Shown piece by piece: positions 54,671 through 64,000 of a DNA stretch of 64,000 nt. Under the pieces are notes generated by a model that was not told the origin of the DNA, made no database searches, and saw only the letters and a program-made list of their open reading frames with translations. Origin of the DNA: Sthenelais limicola. Taxonomy: Eukaryota; Annelida; Polychaeta; Phyllodocida; Sigalionidae. Every line of letters starts with the position of its first letter. The first letter of the stretch is position 1. The stretch lies in NCBI GenBank assembly GCA_942159475.1, contig OW804097.1, positions 109,492,582-109,556,581 of the forward strand, read 5' to 3'. The position numbers and the translations under genes were made by a program.

Positions 54671-55100
54671 TAATAATAATAATAATAATAAGATTCTTTT
54701 ATTTCATGACTAGCAGGTTACAAAAATACAGGTAGTACACGCCAGGTCTGGACCTGGTCTTTCCGTGTATGCCTAGCTACAGAGGGTTGACTAGCCAATT
54801 TCGGGGTTAACTAGGGGTTTAGTTGTGGAGCTAAGGTTGGGGTAGGTTTTACATTTATAACATCCTAGAGCCTTTGAAATGAGTGAAAAACATTCAATTA
54901 TAGACTTGTTACTAAGCCCTTTGTCCTACAGGGTAAATATAGTTATAATGATTTATATAGAGGCAAGAGGTTGACTTTATATATGTCACTCTACATGACT
55001 CACAAATCTCATTTGTATTAAAATATATGATGACATACATATATATGACAATATTTTAGTGACCATAACATTAACATTAACAACATAGACCAGGTCATCG
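54671..55100 (-). repeat. LINE-like 3' end with TAA microsatellite tail
   Basis: Seven TAA/ATA units at 54670-54690, then GATTCTTTTATTTCATG. On the - strand this is AATAAAAGAATC followed by the microsatellite, the same design as the LINE ends at 39168 and 42680. The extent to the right is unclear. Confidence 0.4.
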
Positions 55101-56744
55101 CCCGATCAATGTACTGCACCATGTATAAAAATGGACATGTATGTGATGCAACGTCGCCAGTGACGCCAAGCTTGAGGTATCAGTGAGTAATGAACCTAAT
55201 AGAGTTATTGATGTCCATATATCGACCCCGAGTGTGTACTGTGTCAACTGACCACACCCCATGTCCCCAATCCCAGATGCCCTCTTATTATGTAATGATT
55301 ATGTCATATGTAAAGGAGATATAATTAATTCATACCATGCGTGAAGAGTTTTGTTGTTGGCATTATAATACTCACTTAAAGCCAAAAATAAAAAAAATTA
55401 AACTAAAACAAACAATCCCTCTTATGAATCATTTTCTCTGAAACACATCACTTATGTTTTCGTTCCAATTATTTTTGCATTTAATTTGTTGTCCTTGTCT
55501 TGCAAGAAAACTTTTGTTCTCCATTCACATTAACTTTTATACTTTCTTAACTTTTTTTAAACCTTTCAAACTTTTTTTAAAGATATTTTTATTGTTTTTA
55601 TTGTAATTTTTTTAGCGTAATTTTTTTAAATTTTAATATATAAGAAAAATATTATTTTTACTTTTTTTAGTGTGTGAGCAGGCTCGGCTTCCGTAGTACG
55701 CTATCAAAATTGCTAAGGTTACAAGTGAGGTATTAGTTACCCACATCTGTGGAACATATGACGTTCCCAGTGACATGGTAGCATCAGCAGGAGCAAGATC
55801 ATAGTAATCGTCAACATCATCATTTTCCTGTAACTTATCACATATATATGGGCTATATCACATGTTGGAGATGGAATACATGCAAGTCGATGCATAATTT
55901 GTAATAACAAAATAAATAAGTAAGTACATTCTTTAATAACACATTTTATTCAGGGAAATATTCGTGTGTATAATATGATATAAAAACGGTGTTTAACATT
56001 GCATTACATATATATGTGCCTCAGTATAATATGCTCAGTATAATATGCTCTCATATGCTCTTTGTAATGTGATGCCTAATGCCCTCAGAATACACTCATA
56101 GAGTAAAAGAAATATATGATGAAGATCTCACCTCATACCTAGTCGGATAATTAAATATTCTAAGATGGAACACATGCACGTTGAGCTATTAAAGTGTCAG
56201 TAAACCCCCAAATATTATGAGCAAATCCATTTCCTTGCTATTATTGAAATGTAACCAGCCCGGTTTTACTTAATTCAAGTTATTATTTAGTGAGTTTTAC
56301 CCATTTAAAGGAGTGAAAAAGTAGTTCCACAGTTTAACACTCCATTCAAGGCGCCACTGTTTGCCTATGTCATAAAGGTGCGCCAATCTTGAAATGTACA
56401 TGCAATGAACATAACAAACAATTCTCATAATTGCTGCTAGAAAGAAGGAGGGTGGGGTGGGAGGAAGGAGTTTGACCAATGCAGTTGTGCAGACCAAAAC
56501 AACACTGTGTTACATATATAGTTCTCTGGTCAAAACAATGGCTGAAAGCAGTGACAGTGAACTGTTTCAATTGCTGGGATATTGGCGGGAAAGGTAGGGA
56601 TATTATGTTCATTTCTGGCGCACCTTTATGATGTCACACAGCACTCTCAGTGCCCTCTTGTGCTAAACAGACCTTTTCAACTAAGCTTTCCCAATTCGTG
56701 CCTGTAAGTGACTATAAGTTAGACATAAATGGAAGTAAAAAAAT
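55101..56744. other. Intergenic DNA, nothing recognised
   Basis: AT-rich. Local TATGCTC/AGTATAATATGCTC tandem units at 56020-56060. No gene. Confidence 0.45.
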
Positions 56745-56830
56745 TGAGACTTGGGTGTTGTATTTATGGCTCCATGAAGTTTGTTGTCCTAAAAGTGACC
56801 AGGAACCCGTTAACTGACCCTTTAAATTAA
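56745..56830. repeat. Second copy of an 85-bp block found at 18585-18670
   Basis: Both contain GACTTGGGTGTTG, ATGGCTCCAT and CCTAAAAGTGACCA in the same order and spacing, ending near a CTGACC(C/T)TT motif. Confidence 0.65.
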
Positions 56831-56881
56831 GCCCATATCGAAAGCACCAATCTATCTAACTTGCAGTTGTTTAATTTTATA

Positions 56882-57114
56882 CATGCGTCAGACTTTTAGA
56901 AAATGTAGAATTGGCAGCTGTACACATTTAGTAAATTCTGATAAATAAGCCTGCAATTTGGTCAATACTAGGTAAATTTGAGTATATTCGGCATTGCATT
57001 GATTCTAGCAATCTGTTTGGTTAGATTGAACAGTATTTTGAATTTGATTTTCGTCTGATATTTGGGTTATTTCCGAGAATTGGTGAAGCAGAATTGTGCA
57101 TTTTCTGACGACTT
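56882..57114. repeat. CAGAAAATGTACAATT-family inverted-repeat element, copy C
   Basis: It opens with GTCAGACTTTTAGAAAATGT and closes with GAATTGTGCATTTTCTGACG. Its body runs in the reverse orientation relative to 35733-35974. The short frames on both strands at 57005-57247 are a consequence of the repeat. Confidence 0.65.
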
Positions 57115-58232
57115 CACCAACATATCTATGAGCATTCACACTGACACTAAGATGGGCTTGGAAAAAGTTGTTTCCCGTCTTTGCCAAAAGGAAGCCAAGA
57201 AAACGTTGCCAAGAAAGAGTTGTTGTCAATTATTTCATTTTTTTTAATATGACAAAATAATCCCAACTTATAAATGAGATATAACATTTTTTATATCTCT
57301 AAAATGCGGTCTATTTAATTATGACCACTAGGTATTAGAGATATTATGCCTGTAGTACAATGTTGCCTGAAGCCTGAACGATTTTACCTACATTCATGCA
57401 ATAATCAAAGAAAAGGTGTGATATATTCATGCATATTTTCTCGCCATGTTTTTTGCATGAACTTTGTTATATTAATCTACCCTTATTAACTTAGTTCATG
57501 TAAGACATTGTATGTAGCATGCCATGCATTAGACTAGTATCATGTCCCTCAACCTCAACAAATACTGAACGTAGAATAATAGTTAATACTTCATATGAAA
57601 GTAGACTTTCTATCCTATTAATTATTTAATGTAAGTTTAACTCTCTGACAAATATTAACTACTGTTTTGTTTGCTTAGAAAAAATAATTTTTAACACTAT
57701 ATTTTTTAACCGAAAAATCAGAATTATGTTACTTCTGAGCTATAAAGGCTACAATGATGTATTATATATCAAATGAAAGGTAACCTTGTTGTCTAAAAAC
57801 GGTTTAATATACACAAACCTGTAGGATTGATATTTTGGCAGGTATTCAAGAAAACGCGAAACGAGCGCCCCCTATCGGCCATTTTGATAAATTTCCGACA
57901 ATTACATAAATGTACATTTTTTATATTTTATACAGGCGGCTTTCCTCTCTACACATTCCCGCAAAAATAAATTATGTTGCAATTAGTGGTGGGTCAAATC
58001 ATAAATTACCTGGACAAAGTGTTTGTTTGCATTTGTCTGTTAAATGTGAAATTAAAATTCTTAAAAAAAATACCTCACAGTGAAATAAGTGTGAGCATTC
58101 CTTTGGTATTCAGCAAATTAATACGTTGACGTGGCAAACATTGAACATGTTCAATTGAGCTCTGCGGTCATCATATTGCCGTGGAAAGTCGTGGAAAGCC
58201 ATGTATATTTCATGTACATTTCACTTAAGCAC
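57115..58232. other. Intergenic DNA, nothing recognised
   Basis: No coding or repeat signature recognised. Confidence 0.45.
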
Positions 58233-58436
58233 GATATCCACTTACACGTCGACCGTCCACTGAGCGGTCACCGTCGGACGGTCCCCCCTGCGTCCGTCCG
58301 ACGTGCAAGTGGATACCACAGCCACCGCCGAGCGGTGGGGTGCTCCCGTCCGACGGTCCCTCGACGTGACCCCCTCCCGTCCATATCTAAAAATTTAGAT
58401 TTGGACGGGAGGGCCACCGTCCGACGGTACCCCACC
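58233..58436. repeat. GC-rich palindromic repeat with CCGTCGGACGG motifs, copy 1
   Basis: GATATCCACTTACACGTC at 58233 is mirrored by GACGTGCAAGTGGATACC at 58300-58317, and a further GC-rich palindromic stretch runs to 58436. CCGTCGGACGG and CCGTCCGACGG recur. It stands out from the AT-rich surroundings. The frame over it (58131-58496) is a by-product. Confidence 0.6.
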
Positions 58437-59286
58437 CATTTTTTTAATTTTGGTTCTTTTTTTGTTATGGCCTTAAAAAGTGTTCTTATAGCCTGAGTAC
58501 ATTTTCTTGAAGTCTGGGAGTACTTTGGAGTACCTCAGTACAATGATTATTCGATTAGGGTTCATTTAAAATTACAAATGGTAATTCAAGAATTATAAAC
58601 TGGGTAATTCTTCAATTCAAAGCATTCAATCCGGATTTATTTGTGAGACTTTTCTTATATTGTTGCTATTGTTTTTGATCGATCTCTATATCATTTAATA
58701 TTGATATTTAACTTCGCCATGATTATTAGTTGAATTATTTCACCGAATCGATCACATATATAGTGATAGTTGGTTATGTTATATAGTTGGTTTTGTCTAC
58801 ATGCCTCTAGTAAAAGGATATTTAGATTGACACAGTATACAAAACTGCCAGGAAATAAGTCTGTGGATGTATGCTAGGGAAATTTTAATATGGACAAGAG
58901 AAAATGACTGAGACCATTGTGATCTAATATTATGGTGTTTCGAATAGGAATAAGTATGATAGATAATTTAGGAGGTAATTTAGATACTGTTTTCTCTTTA
59001 TTTTATTTCGAGAGGCAACGCCTGAGACCCATCCATGACGGTCTGTGTATTTTTTGTAATGTATTAAATATTATATTGGCCTTAACAAAATAAAAAAAAA
59101 AATTAATTGATTTAGATTATGCCCAATATTTCATACTCGTCATGTAACAAATATTAACAAGCCAGAATTTAAGTGAACCAACTCTTTATCGCATGAATTT
59201 TCTAGCATGAATGGTCAATATATCATGCCGTGCCCCCCCCCCCATGCAAATTTGAGTAAAATGACAGCTATTTCAGGGCATTCTGG
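58437..59286. other. Intergenic DNA, nothing recognised
   Basis: AT-rich. A poly-C run lies at 59235-59244. No gene. Confidence 0.45.
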
Positions 59287-59311
59287 TGATTTTTAGGCCA
59301 AATTATAACCA

Positions 59312-59494
59312 GATCTTTCTAAGGTGAGGGGTGATCGTTGTATACTGTGGGGGGGGGGGGATTTATTTAATCGATGTTTCCTTCTTGGGATGGAATACAT
59401 GGAGCCCTTGTGTTATGGTTTTATCATGGCTTTATTTAAGCACAAGCTTTCGCCCTGGTTTGGGCTTCATCAGACCTGTGATATTGTGATGTGC
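59312..59494 (-). repeat. Short insertion with LINE/Penelope-like end between direct repeats
   Basis: A 25-bp direct repeat (GCCAAATTATAACCA core) lies at 59287-59311 and 59495-59519. The enclosed sequence contains GCCCAAACCAGGGC on the - strand, followed by GAAAGCTTGTG and AATAAAGCC, the kind of hairpin-plus-tail seen at ends of some Penelope-like or LINE elements. It also carries a poly-G run at about 59349-59360. Confidence 0.35.
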
Positions 59495-59519
59495 TGATTT
59501 TGAGGCCAAATTATAACCA

Positions 59520-60057
59520 ACAAATGCTTAATCCTCAGAGATTAAAGTATACCATTAATGATTGACGCTAGTGTTTATCAATAAATGAATTTATATTGGC
59601 ATAAATTATTTTCTGTATAACCGTTATAATGTGTAATAAACACTAGGGAAAATAAATAAATATATACTATACATACATAGGCAAAAATTGTTCGCAGATG
59701 GCCTTGTTGATGTATTATCCGCAATGTATGAGTTGAGAATGAGATGTAGGCCTAAAGTTGTGATTCTTGTGGAAAAGACTCTTAGGGGACATAAACGAGC
59801 TCATTGAAACGGTAAAGTACCCCCTCCCCCCCCCCCTTCTACCATCCAAAACAATCTCAAATTTATCCTATTATTATACTGTGCACAAAATACCTTCGAA
59901 AATTCTTAATTTAATTATTTTTGTCAAATGGTACCCCCACCCCGGGCCCCCATCCTTCCTTCCCATCTCCTCTACTATTATTATATGAGACTCGAAATGT
60001 TTCTAAATGTTATTAAAATGCTTTGAAATCGACCTTGATTCAAAGTCTTGATGAAAG
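59520..60057. other. Intergenic DNA, nothing recognised
   Basis: A poly-C run lies near 59820-59836. No gene. Confidence 0.45.
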
Positions 60058-60216
60058 TACTACCGCTCGACGGTCGATATCTGGCATATATTGGACGTGC
60101 AAGTAGATACCAGGGACCGTCCACTGCCACCGTCCGCTGTGGCCACCGTCGGACGGTGGCCATGGGAGGACGGTCGGCGGTCGACGGTAGTACCAATTGG
60201 ACGTGTAAGTGGATAC
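60058..60216. repeat. GC-rich palindromic repeat with CCGTCGGACGG motifs, copy 2
   Basis: AGTACTACCGCTCGACGGTC at the left is mirrored by CGACGGTAGTACC near 60182-60194. GGACGTG(C/T)AAGT(A/G)GATAC occurs twice (60093 and 60199). It shares the CCGTCGGACGG core and the outer CACTT(G/A)CACGTC sequence with 58233-58436. Confidence 0.6.
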
Positions 60217-60249
60217 GCTATTTTAAACTACAACAACAACTACCAAGAT

Positions 60250-60467
60250 AAGTTCATTTCCCACAGGATGAATATAATGAACGTGCGGCAGGTGTACAAC
60301 TGGAAAATCGTGCTAGTGGAAACATGTTTCTATCCACGCACTCTGCCGTACGATCTCACAAGTTGTGATACGATTATCTGTTCCCATTACCACGATCTCC
60401 TACGTTGTTTTTTTTGATCGTGCGATTGTCGTACACCACGTCGGCCATTGCAATGTGAATGGGCCTT
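60250..60467. mobile_element. MITE abutting and entering the receptor's 3' coding end
   Basis: The right terminus on the - strand is AAGGCCCATTCACATTGCAA, matching the MITE at 8167. A weaker left terminus (AAGTTCATTTCCCAC, like the right end at 8293) lies near 60250. It overlaps the last 94 bp of the receptor ORF. Confidence 0.5.
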
Positions 60468-61549
60468 AAGGCTTCGTGAGAAATAAGAGAATTATTATTC
60501 CCATTTAAAGATACTCGCGGGTGAACCCTATTCTTTGCTCCCCACATTATGGACTTAAAGGCCTTTTTTATCTCCTTCTGCCTAAGCGCTAACAACAAGG
60601 GGTTAATGAAAGTATTAATCTTGTAAAACATCTCAGCAGTACGAGTGACGAGCCTACCGTATGTGTAATACCGATCCAAAGCACCGACAACATAGCAGGT
60701 AGTAGTTGTTATTACATAGAAGCAAACAGTCAAACCAAGTGTAATTGCCATCCTTCTTTGAGAACTGAACGGAAAATGGGCGCCAAATCGTCTCTGCTCT
60801 GCTCGAATCTGGCGTTGCTGCTTTAAAGCAACCACACAAACCCTTGAATAAAGAGTCCCCGTGATTGCTGTCGAAGAAGTCATCAAAGATAGAGCAAATA
60901 CATTGAAGGGTCTTGGGACCGTAGCTCTGTCAAAGCAGTAGTTGTCCCGCGCGAACGCCAATGATTCCTCATAGTTGTCTAACTGCAGCGAGAAGACCAC
61001 GATCGGGGGTACAACTAAACAGATCCAAATCGCTGCGCAGATTTTTTGGATAGTTCCCCACGTCATGATCGAGTGATATCTTAAAGGATGCACGATGAAT
61101 ATATACATGTCAATTGCAATAAAAAGAGTGAATACTGAGTTCCCAAATGCTGAAATCCTGTTAAAAACCATGTTAACTCGGCAGAAAGTCATCCATTTGG
61201 TGAGATCACTGAACTGGGTTGTGTGAGTTATCACGCTAAACACAGCAGAAAGAACCGCTGAGAGATCGGCGATGGAGAGACAGGCAACAAGTAGATAATG
61301 TACTGTATGTAAGCTTTTGGTTCTTACTATAGCTATGACAGTAAGAGCGTTTCCAATCAGCCCAAAAGTTGACTCCAAGGCGACAACGGTGTGAAAAATG
61401 GCCATGAATCGTGGAGAAAGTCTCAAATTTTCAATTTCCTCACGTTTGTCCTTTTCCAACATTCCCTCTAGCCATTCCCTTGACGAGTTTTGTATTTCCA
61501 AGCTTTCATTTGTACCAAGAAACTCCATTCTAGTGATGAAAGTGTTCAA
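60374..61549 (-). CDS. Single-exon class A (rhodopsin-like) orphan receptor with a transposon-derived tail
   Basis: 391 residues. Seven membrane segments with family landmarks: GNALTV in TM1 (Asn67), LSIADLSA in TM2 (Asp95), Cys123 before TM3 and Cys205 in the second extracellular loop, IDMYIFIVHPLRY at the TM3 end (Asp147; Met replaces Arg of DRY), Trp175 in TM4, and NTFINPLLLAL in TM7 (NPxxY without Tyr). The TM6 CWxP motif is absent. N-glycosylation sites at Asn14 and Asn21. A basic helix (RQKEIKKAFKSI) follows TM7. Residues 362-391 are encoded by the MITE at 60250-60467. Either Met1 or Met8 could start. Loss of the DRY arginine and NPxxY tyrosine suggests unusual coupling. Ligand unknown. 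No introns seen. Confidence 0.88.
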   Translation of the reverse strand: MNTFITRMEFLGTNESLEIQNSSREWLEGMLEKDKREEIENLRLSPRFMAIFHTVVALESTFGLIGNALTVIAIVRTKSLHTVHYLLVACLSIADLSAVLSAVFSVITHTTQFSDLTKWMTFCRVNMVFNRISAFGNSVFTLFIAIDMYIFIVHPLRYHSIMTWGTIQKICAAIWICLVVPPIVVFSLQLDNYEESLAFARDNYCFDRATVPRPFNVFALSLMTSSTAITGTLYSRVCVVALKQQRQIRAEQRRFGAHFPFSSQRRMAITLGLTVCFYVITTTTCYVVGALDRYYTYGRLVTRTAEMFYKINTFINPLLLALRQKEIKKAFKSIMWGAKNRVHPRVSLNGNNNSLISHEALRPIHIAMADVVYDNRTIKKNNVGDRGNGNR

Positions 61550-61643
61550 ATGATTCTTGACCTGTAGTTGATTAATGCAGGTGAGTGGATGTGATAGTGG
61601 AGAGCAGATGCAGCCGTGGAAAGGAGATGTATGCCATTATGAT

Positions 61644-61858
61644 TACTGTAAATGTATTAATGTACGCGCAGTATTTATTTTCGCTATTTTCGCGCACCCA
61701 CCTTTGTGCGTGAAAATAGATCCTGCGTTAAAGGTATAACTATTGCATAAACAAGGTGTGAGACTTCCTTACTGCGCGAATTTAAATCCACGCGAAAAGC
61801 TGTCAAATTACTTAGTGCGCGAAAATTTATCTGAGCGAAAATAAATCCGTTTACAGTA
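61644..61858. mobile_element. 215-bp MITE, TACTGTAAA termini
   Basis: TACTGTAAATGTATTAATG at the left and GGATTTACAGTA-type sequence at the right (CCGTTTACAGTA ending at 61858) are inverted. The interior repeats GCGCGAAAA/TTTTCGCGC. It lies about 95 bp upstream of the receptor start and may affect its promoter. Confidence 0.7.
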
Positions 61859-61982
61859 TGCTATGGAAGGGCGGAGGGAGACCTGTAACTTGTGAGTGGG
61901 AGACCGACGCTCTTTGAGGCGATGGGAGTCATTGGCCTTTGTTTCCACCGCCTCTCCTCCGCCTCGCTGTGAAATGTACATG

Positions 61983-62222
61983 CATGGGTCAGGTCGTCTG
62001 AAAATGGACAATTCGCCCTCACCAACCTTCTCTCTATTAACCCTAATTTGAGACAAACCTGATGTTTGAACACAGTTCAAGATAACCAAATAATTATTTT
62101 GAATCGACGCAATAACAAAGATATACAGATATGCCTAGCAGTTATAGTTTGTCAGTCAGATTTAGCAGAATTGATTAAATGTGTGCGTAGAGATGCCAAT
62201 TGTACATTTCCTGACGCCCAGT
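61983..62222. repeat. CAGAAAATGTACAATT-family inverted-repeat element, copy D
   Basis: CATGGGTCAGGTCGTCTGAA and AATGGACAATT at the left; GCCAATTGTACATTTCCTGA and a GTCCCACAT flank at the right. About 240 bp, same order of internal motifs as 35733-35974 (CTCACCAACCTTCTCT, TTTAGCAGAATT). Confidence 0.65.
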
Positions 62223-64000
62223 CCCACATACATGTATGATTGATGTGCTAGCTTAAAACATACTATTAACTTATACAGGGAGTGAGAGGGGTATGAGATA
62301 GCTATAGAGAAGGAAGGAGAGAGGAGAGAGGGGAGTAGAGGAGAAAGGAGGGGAGAAGAGCAGAAAGGAGAGAGTGGGGGAGTGAGAGAGATGGGAGGAG
62401 AGGAGAGAGAGGAGATTTCAAGAGAGACCAAGAGGGAAGACAGAGGGGATAGAGAGAAATACACATGGTCCTTTTCTACTTGGTCCACAGGAACGAGATC
62501 CAAGCACGTGAGAGATAATTAATAGGTGTGGCTGCCCCAAAGAGCTCCAGGCATCCAACCCTGTTTGGTGGACCAGAAAAAGACCCTGTGAACAGAATCA
62601 GAATAACTATAGCCAAGCAGAAAGGAGGCTCCAGGGCCAATTTTTCGAATTTATTATATTCGGTATCTGCATGTCCTTCTTAGTTGATAACCGATACAGA
62701 TTGTTGAATATTCCCAGAATTTATCAAAATATGGGTTCATGCAAATTAGTCCTGGGGCGGGTTTTGAAAAAGGGGGTTTTTGGTGAAAAGTAATACAACA
62801 AAGGTTTTTTGATATCAAATGAAAGCTAAGATACTGAACATTCCAAGTATGATGATCTTACATTCTAAAAAGTGTCCGTTTGACCTTTTATCAGGGGTCA
62901 AAGGTCAAAGTTCACCAAAATATAAGGATAATGTGAAAAATGACTTTTCTTGCTGTAGCTTGGTGAAATATGCAGCGATCTTCTTTATTTTTGGTATGTA
63001 GTTAGCTGCTAAAGAGACTTTTATTCTGTTGTCATGCATTTGTCATAGGTCAAGGTCAAGGTCACTAAATGGAATAAAAAACTGCTAAAATTACTCGAAA
63101 TTTAGGATATGACCATGTTCCACTTTATTTTACAAGCTAAATATAGGAAGCTAGCAGATAATTTTTAATGTTCCATGGAGTGGCTGTCATAGTAACCAAT
63201 ATCTGCAAGTTGTATTGTCCCAGCATGCATTGTTCTCCTGAAATGGGGTCAAAGGTCAAGGAACATGCATCTCAGAGCACCACCTGAAAAATGAATGTCT
63301 CCCTCTGTAACTCTTGAACTTTTCTCACGATTCCTCTCATATTACATCTGTGTATACTTCTGCTGGATTCCTTCCATTTACCAAAAAATATTGTAAAAAC
63401 TTGTTATTATGAAATGTTATGTTATGATAACAAATCATTATGGTTACCCTTCCAAATAATTTATTGATTAAATGATGTAAGGTTAATAACTTATAAAATC
63501 GTCCATGATTACTACATACATTGTATCCATGTACAAATCGAAACAAGCATTTTAGTCACCTTAATATTTTTTTCCCCTGATATATTGGGCTATATATGGA
63601 CCGAGAGCCGTTGCCATTCCCATTACCATTACTGAATTGTTATGGCTGTAACTCATATACTGTGGAACACCATCCCATGGGATATAAAAACAGAAAACAA
63701 ATAACATGATTTTATTCACAAATTGAATGAATATAAGCCAGTACAGTAGCATGTTGCACATACATGTATACATGACACTCGTCATGTCATATTCTTGTTA
63801 TAACACCTTCCGTCGCTCATGCATAGCAGTGTTGTTGTGGCCTCATTATAGAGTGGTCTCCACTGGCTGCAGTAAGCTCTGTGGTAAGCTCTGTGGTAAG
63901 CCTTGCGACTGTGTTGTGTTGGTGAGGAGTGGCGAGGACCTGCCTACATGGCCAGTGAACCCTGTGGATAGGATCTTGTCATTCCTTTCCACCTACAGAA
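62223..64000. other. Intergenic DNA to the window end
   Basis: A GAGAGGAGA purine tract lies at 62280-62455. TCAAAGGTCAA/CAAGGTCAAGGTCA units lie near 62893-62915 and 63047-63066, and GGTCAAAGGTCAAGG near 63245. GTAAGCTCTGTG is tandemly repeated near 63868-63900. No gene recognised. Confidence 0.5.

Noticed and set aside
58131..58496. 121-codon frame rich in Arg/Pro/Ser
   Set aside because: Produced by the GC-rich palindromic repeat; the reverse strand and copy 2 give similar spurious frames.
1..64000. CRISPR arrays, rRNA or tRNA genes, prokaryotic operons
   Set aside because: None seen: direct repeats present are LTRs, split repeats or minisatellites without spacer arrays, and genes carry spliceosomal introns.

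Overview
The window reads as intergenic DNA of an animal nuclear genome. The evidence is two seven-transmembrane receptor genes (one with GT/AG-spliced introns), several non-LTR retrotransposons, a tyrosine-recombinase retrotransposon, a Ty3/gypsy-type LTR element and many short inverted-repeat elements. The base composition is AT-rich with scattered poly-G tracts. The mix of Tx1-like LINEs, Jockey/CR1-group LINEs, a DIRS-order element and many small foldback elements suits a marine invertebrate such as an echinoderm, hemichordate, amphioxus or mollusc. I cannot name the species. No bacterial operons, CRISPR arrays, rRNA or tRNA genes were seen.

Layout. 1-4969: 3' part of a Tx1/L1-group LINE on the + strand, still carrying its poly(A). 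Its first ORF ends in a NADAR domain, which is the most striking item in the window. 5801-6080: three hairpins with different stems and a shared loop. 6201-7763: 5'-truncated LINE RT (-). 8167-12820: small inverted-repeat elements and a decayed LINE (-). 13596-18197: complete Ngaro/PAT-like element (-) with gag, RT-RNase H and tyrosine recombinase intact and with identical split direct repeats. 20724-22960: three-exon 7TM receptor gene (+). 24354-27247: TIR-bounded element with a SAP-domain pseudogene and a nested MITE. 28749-31548: poly-G-bearing repeats with a duplicated right end. 32631-35028: long inverted repeat with a broken LINE between its arms. 36271-42439: three more LINE copies. 43090-50480: a LINE split by a 5.8 kb LTR retrotransposon (44343-50115, 951-bp LTRs, target duplication CCTCC). 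50864-51943: a 1.08 kb near-perfect palindrome. 52015-59519: LINE 3' ends and MITEs. 60374-61549: single-exon class A receptor gene (-) whose last 30 codons lie inside a MITE. 61644-64000: MITEs and apparently non-coding DNA.

How the parts relate. Almost everything is mobile DNA at different ages. The youngest insertions, judged by identical repeats or intact ORFs, are the Ngaro-like element, the LTR element and the NADAR LINE (one visible frameshift). The other LINE copies are truncated and carry stops or insertions. The two receptors are the only convincing host genes, and they show no functional link beyond membership of the 7TM class. The proposed new system is a LINE whose ORF1 joins an L1-ORF1p-like RNA-binding segment to a NADAR domain, a family of N-glycosidases that act on riboflavin intermediates or on ADP-ribosylated guanine. 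A role against ADP-ribosylation-based host defence is inference only.
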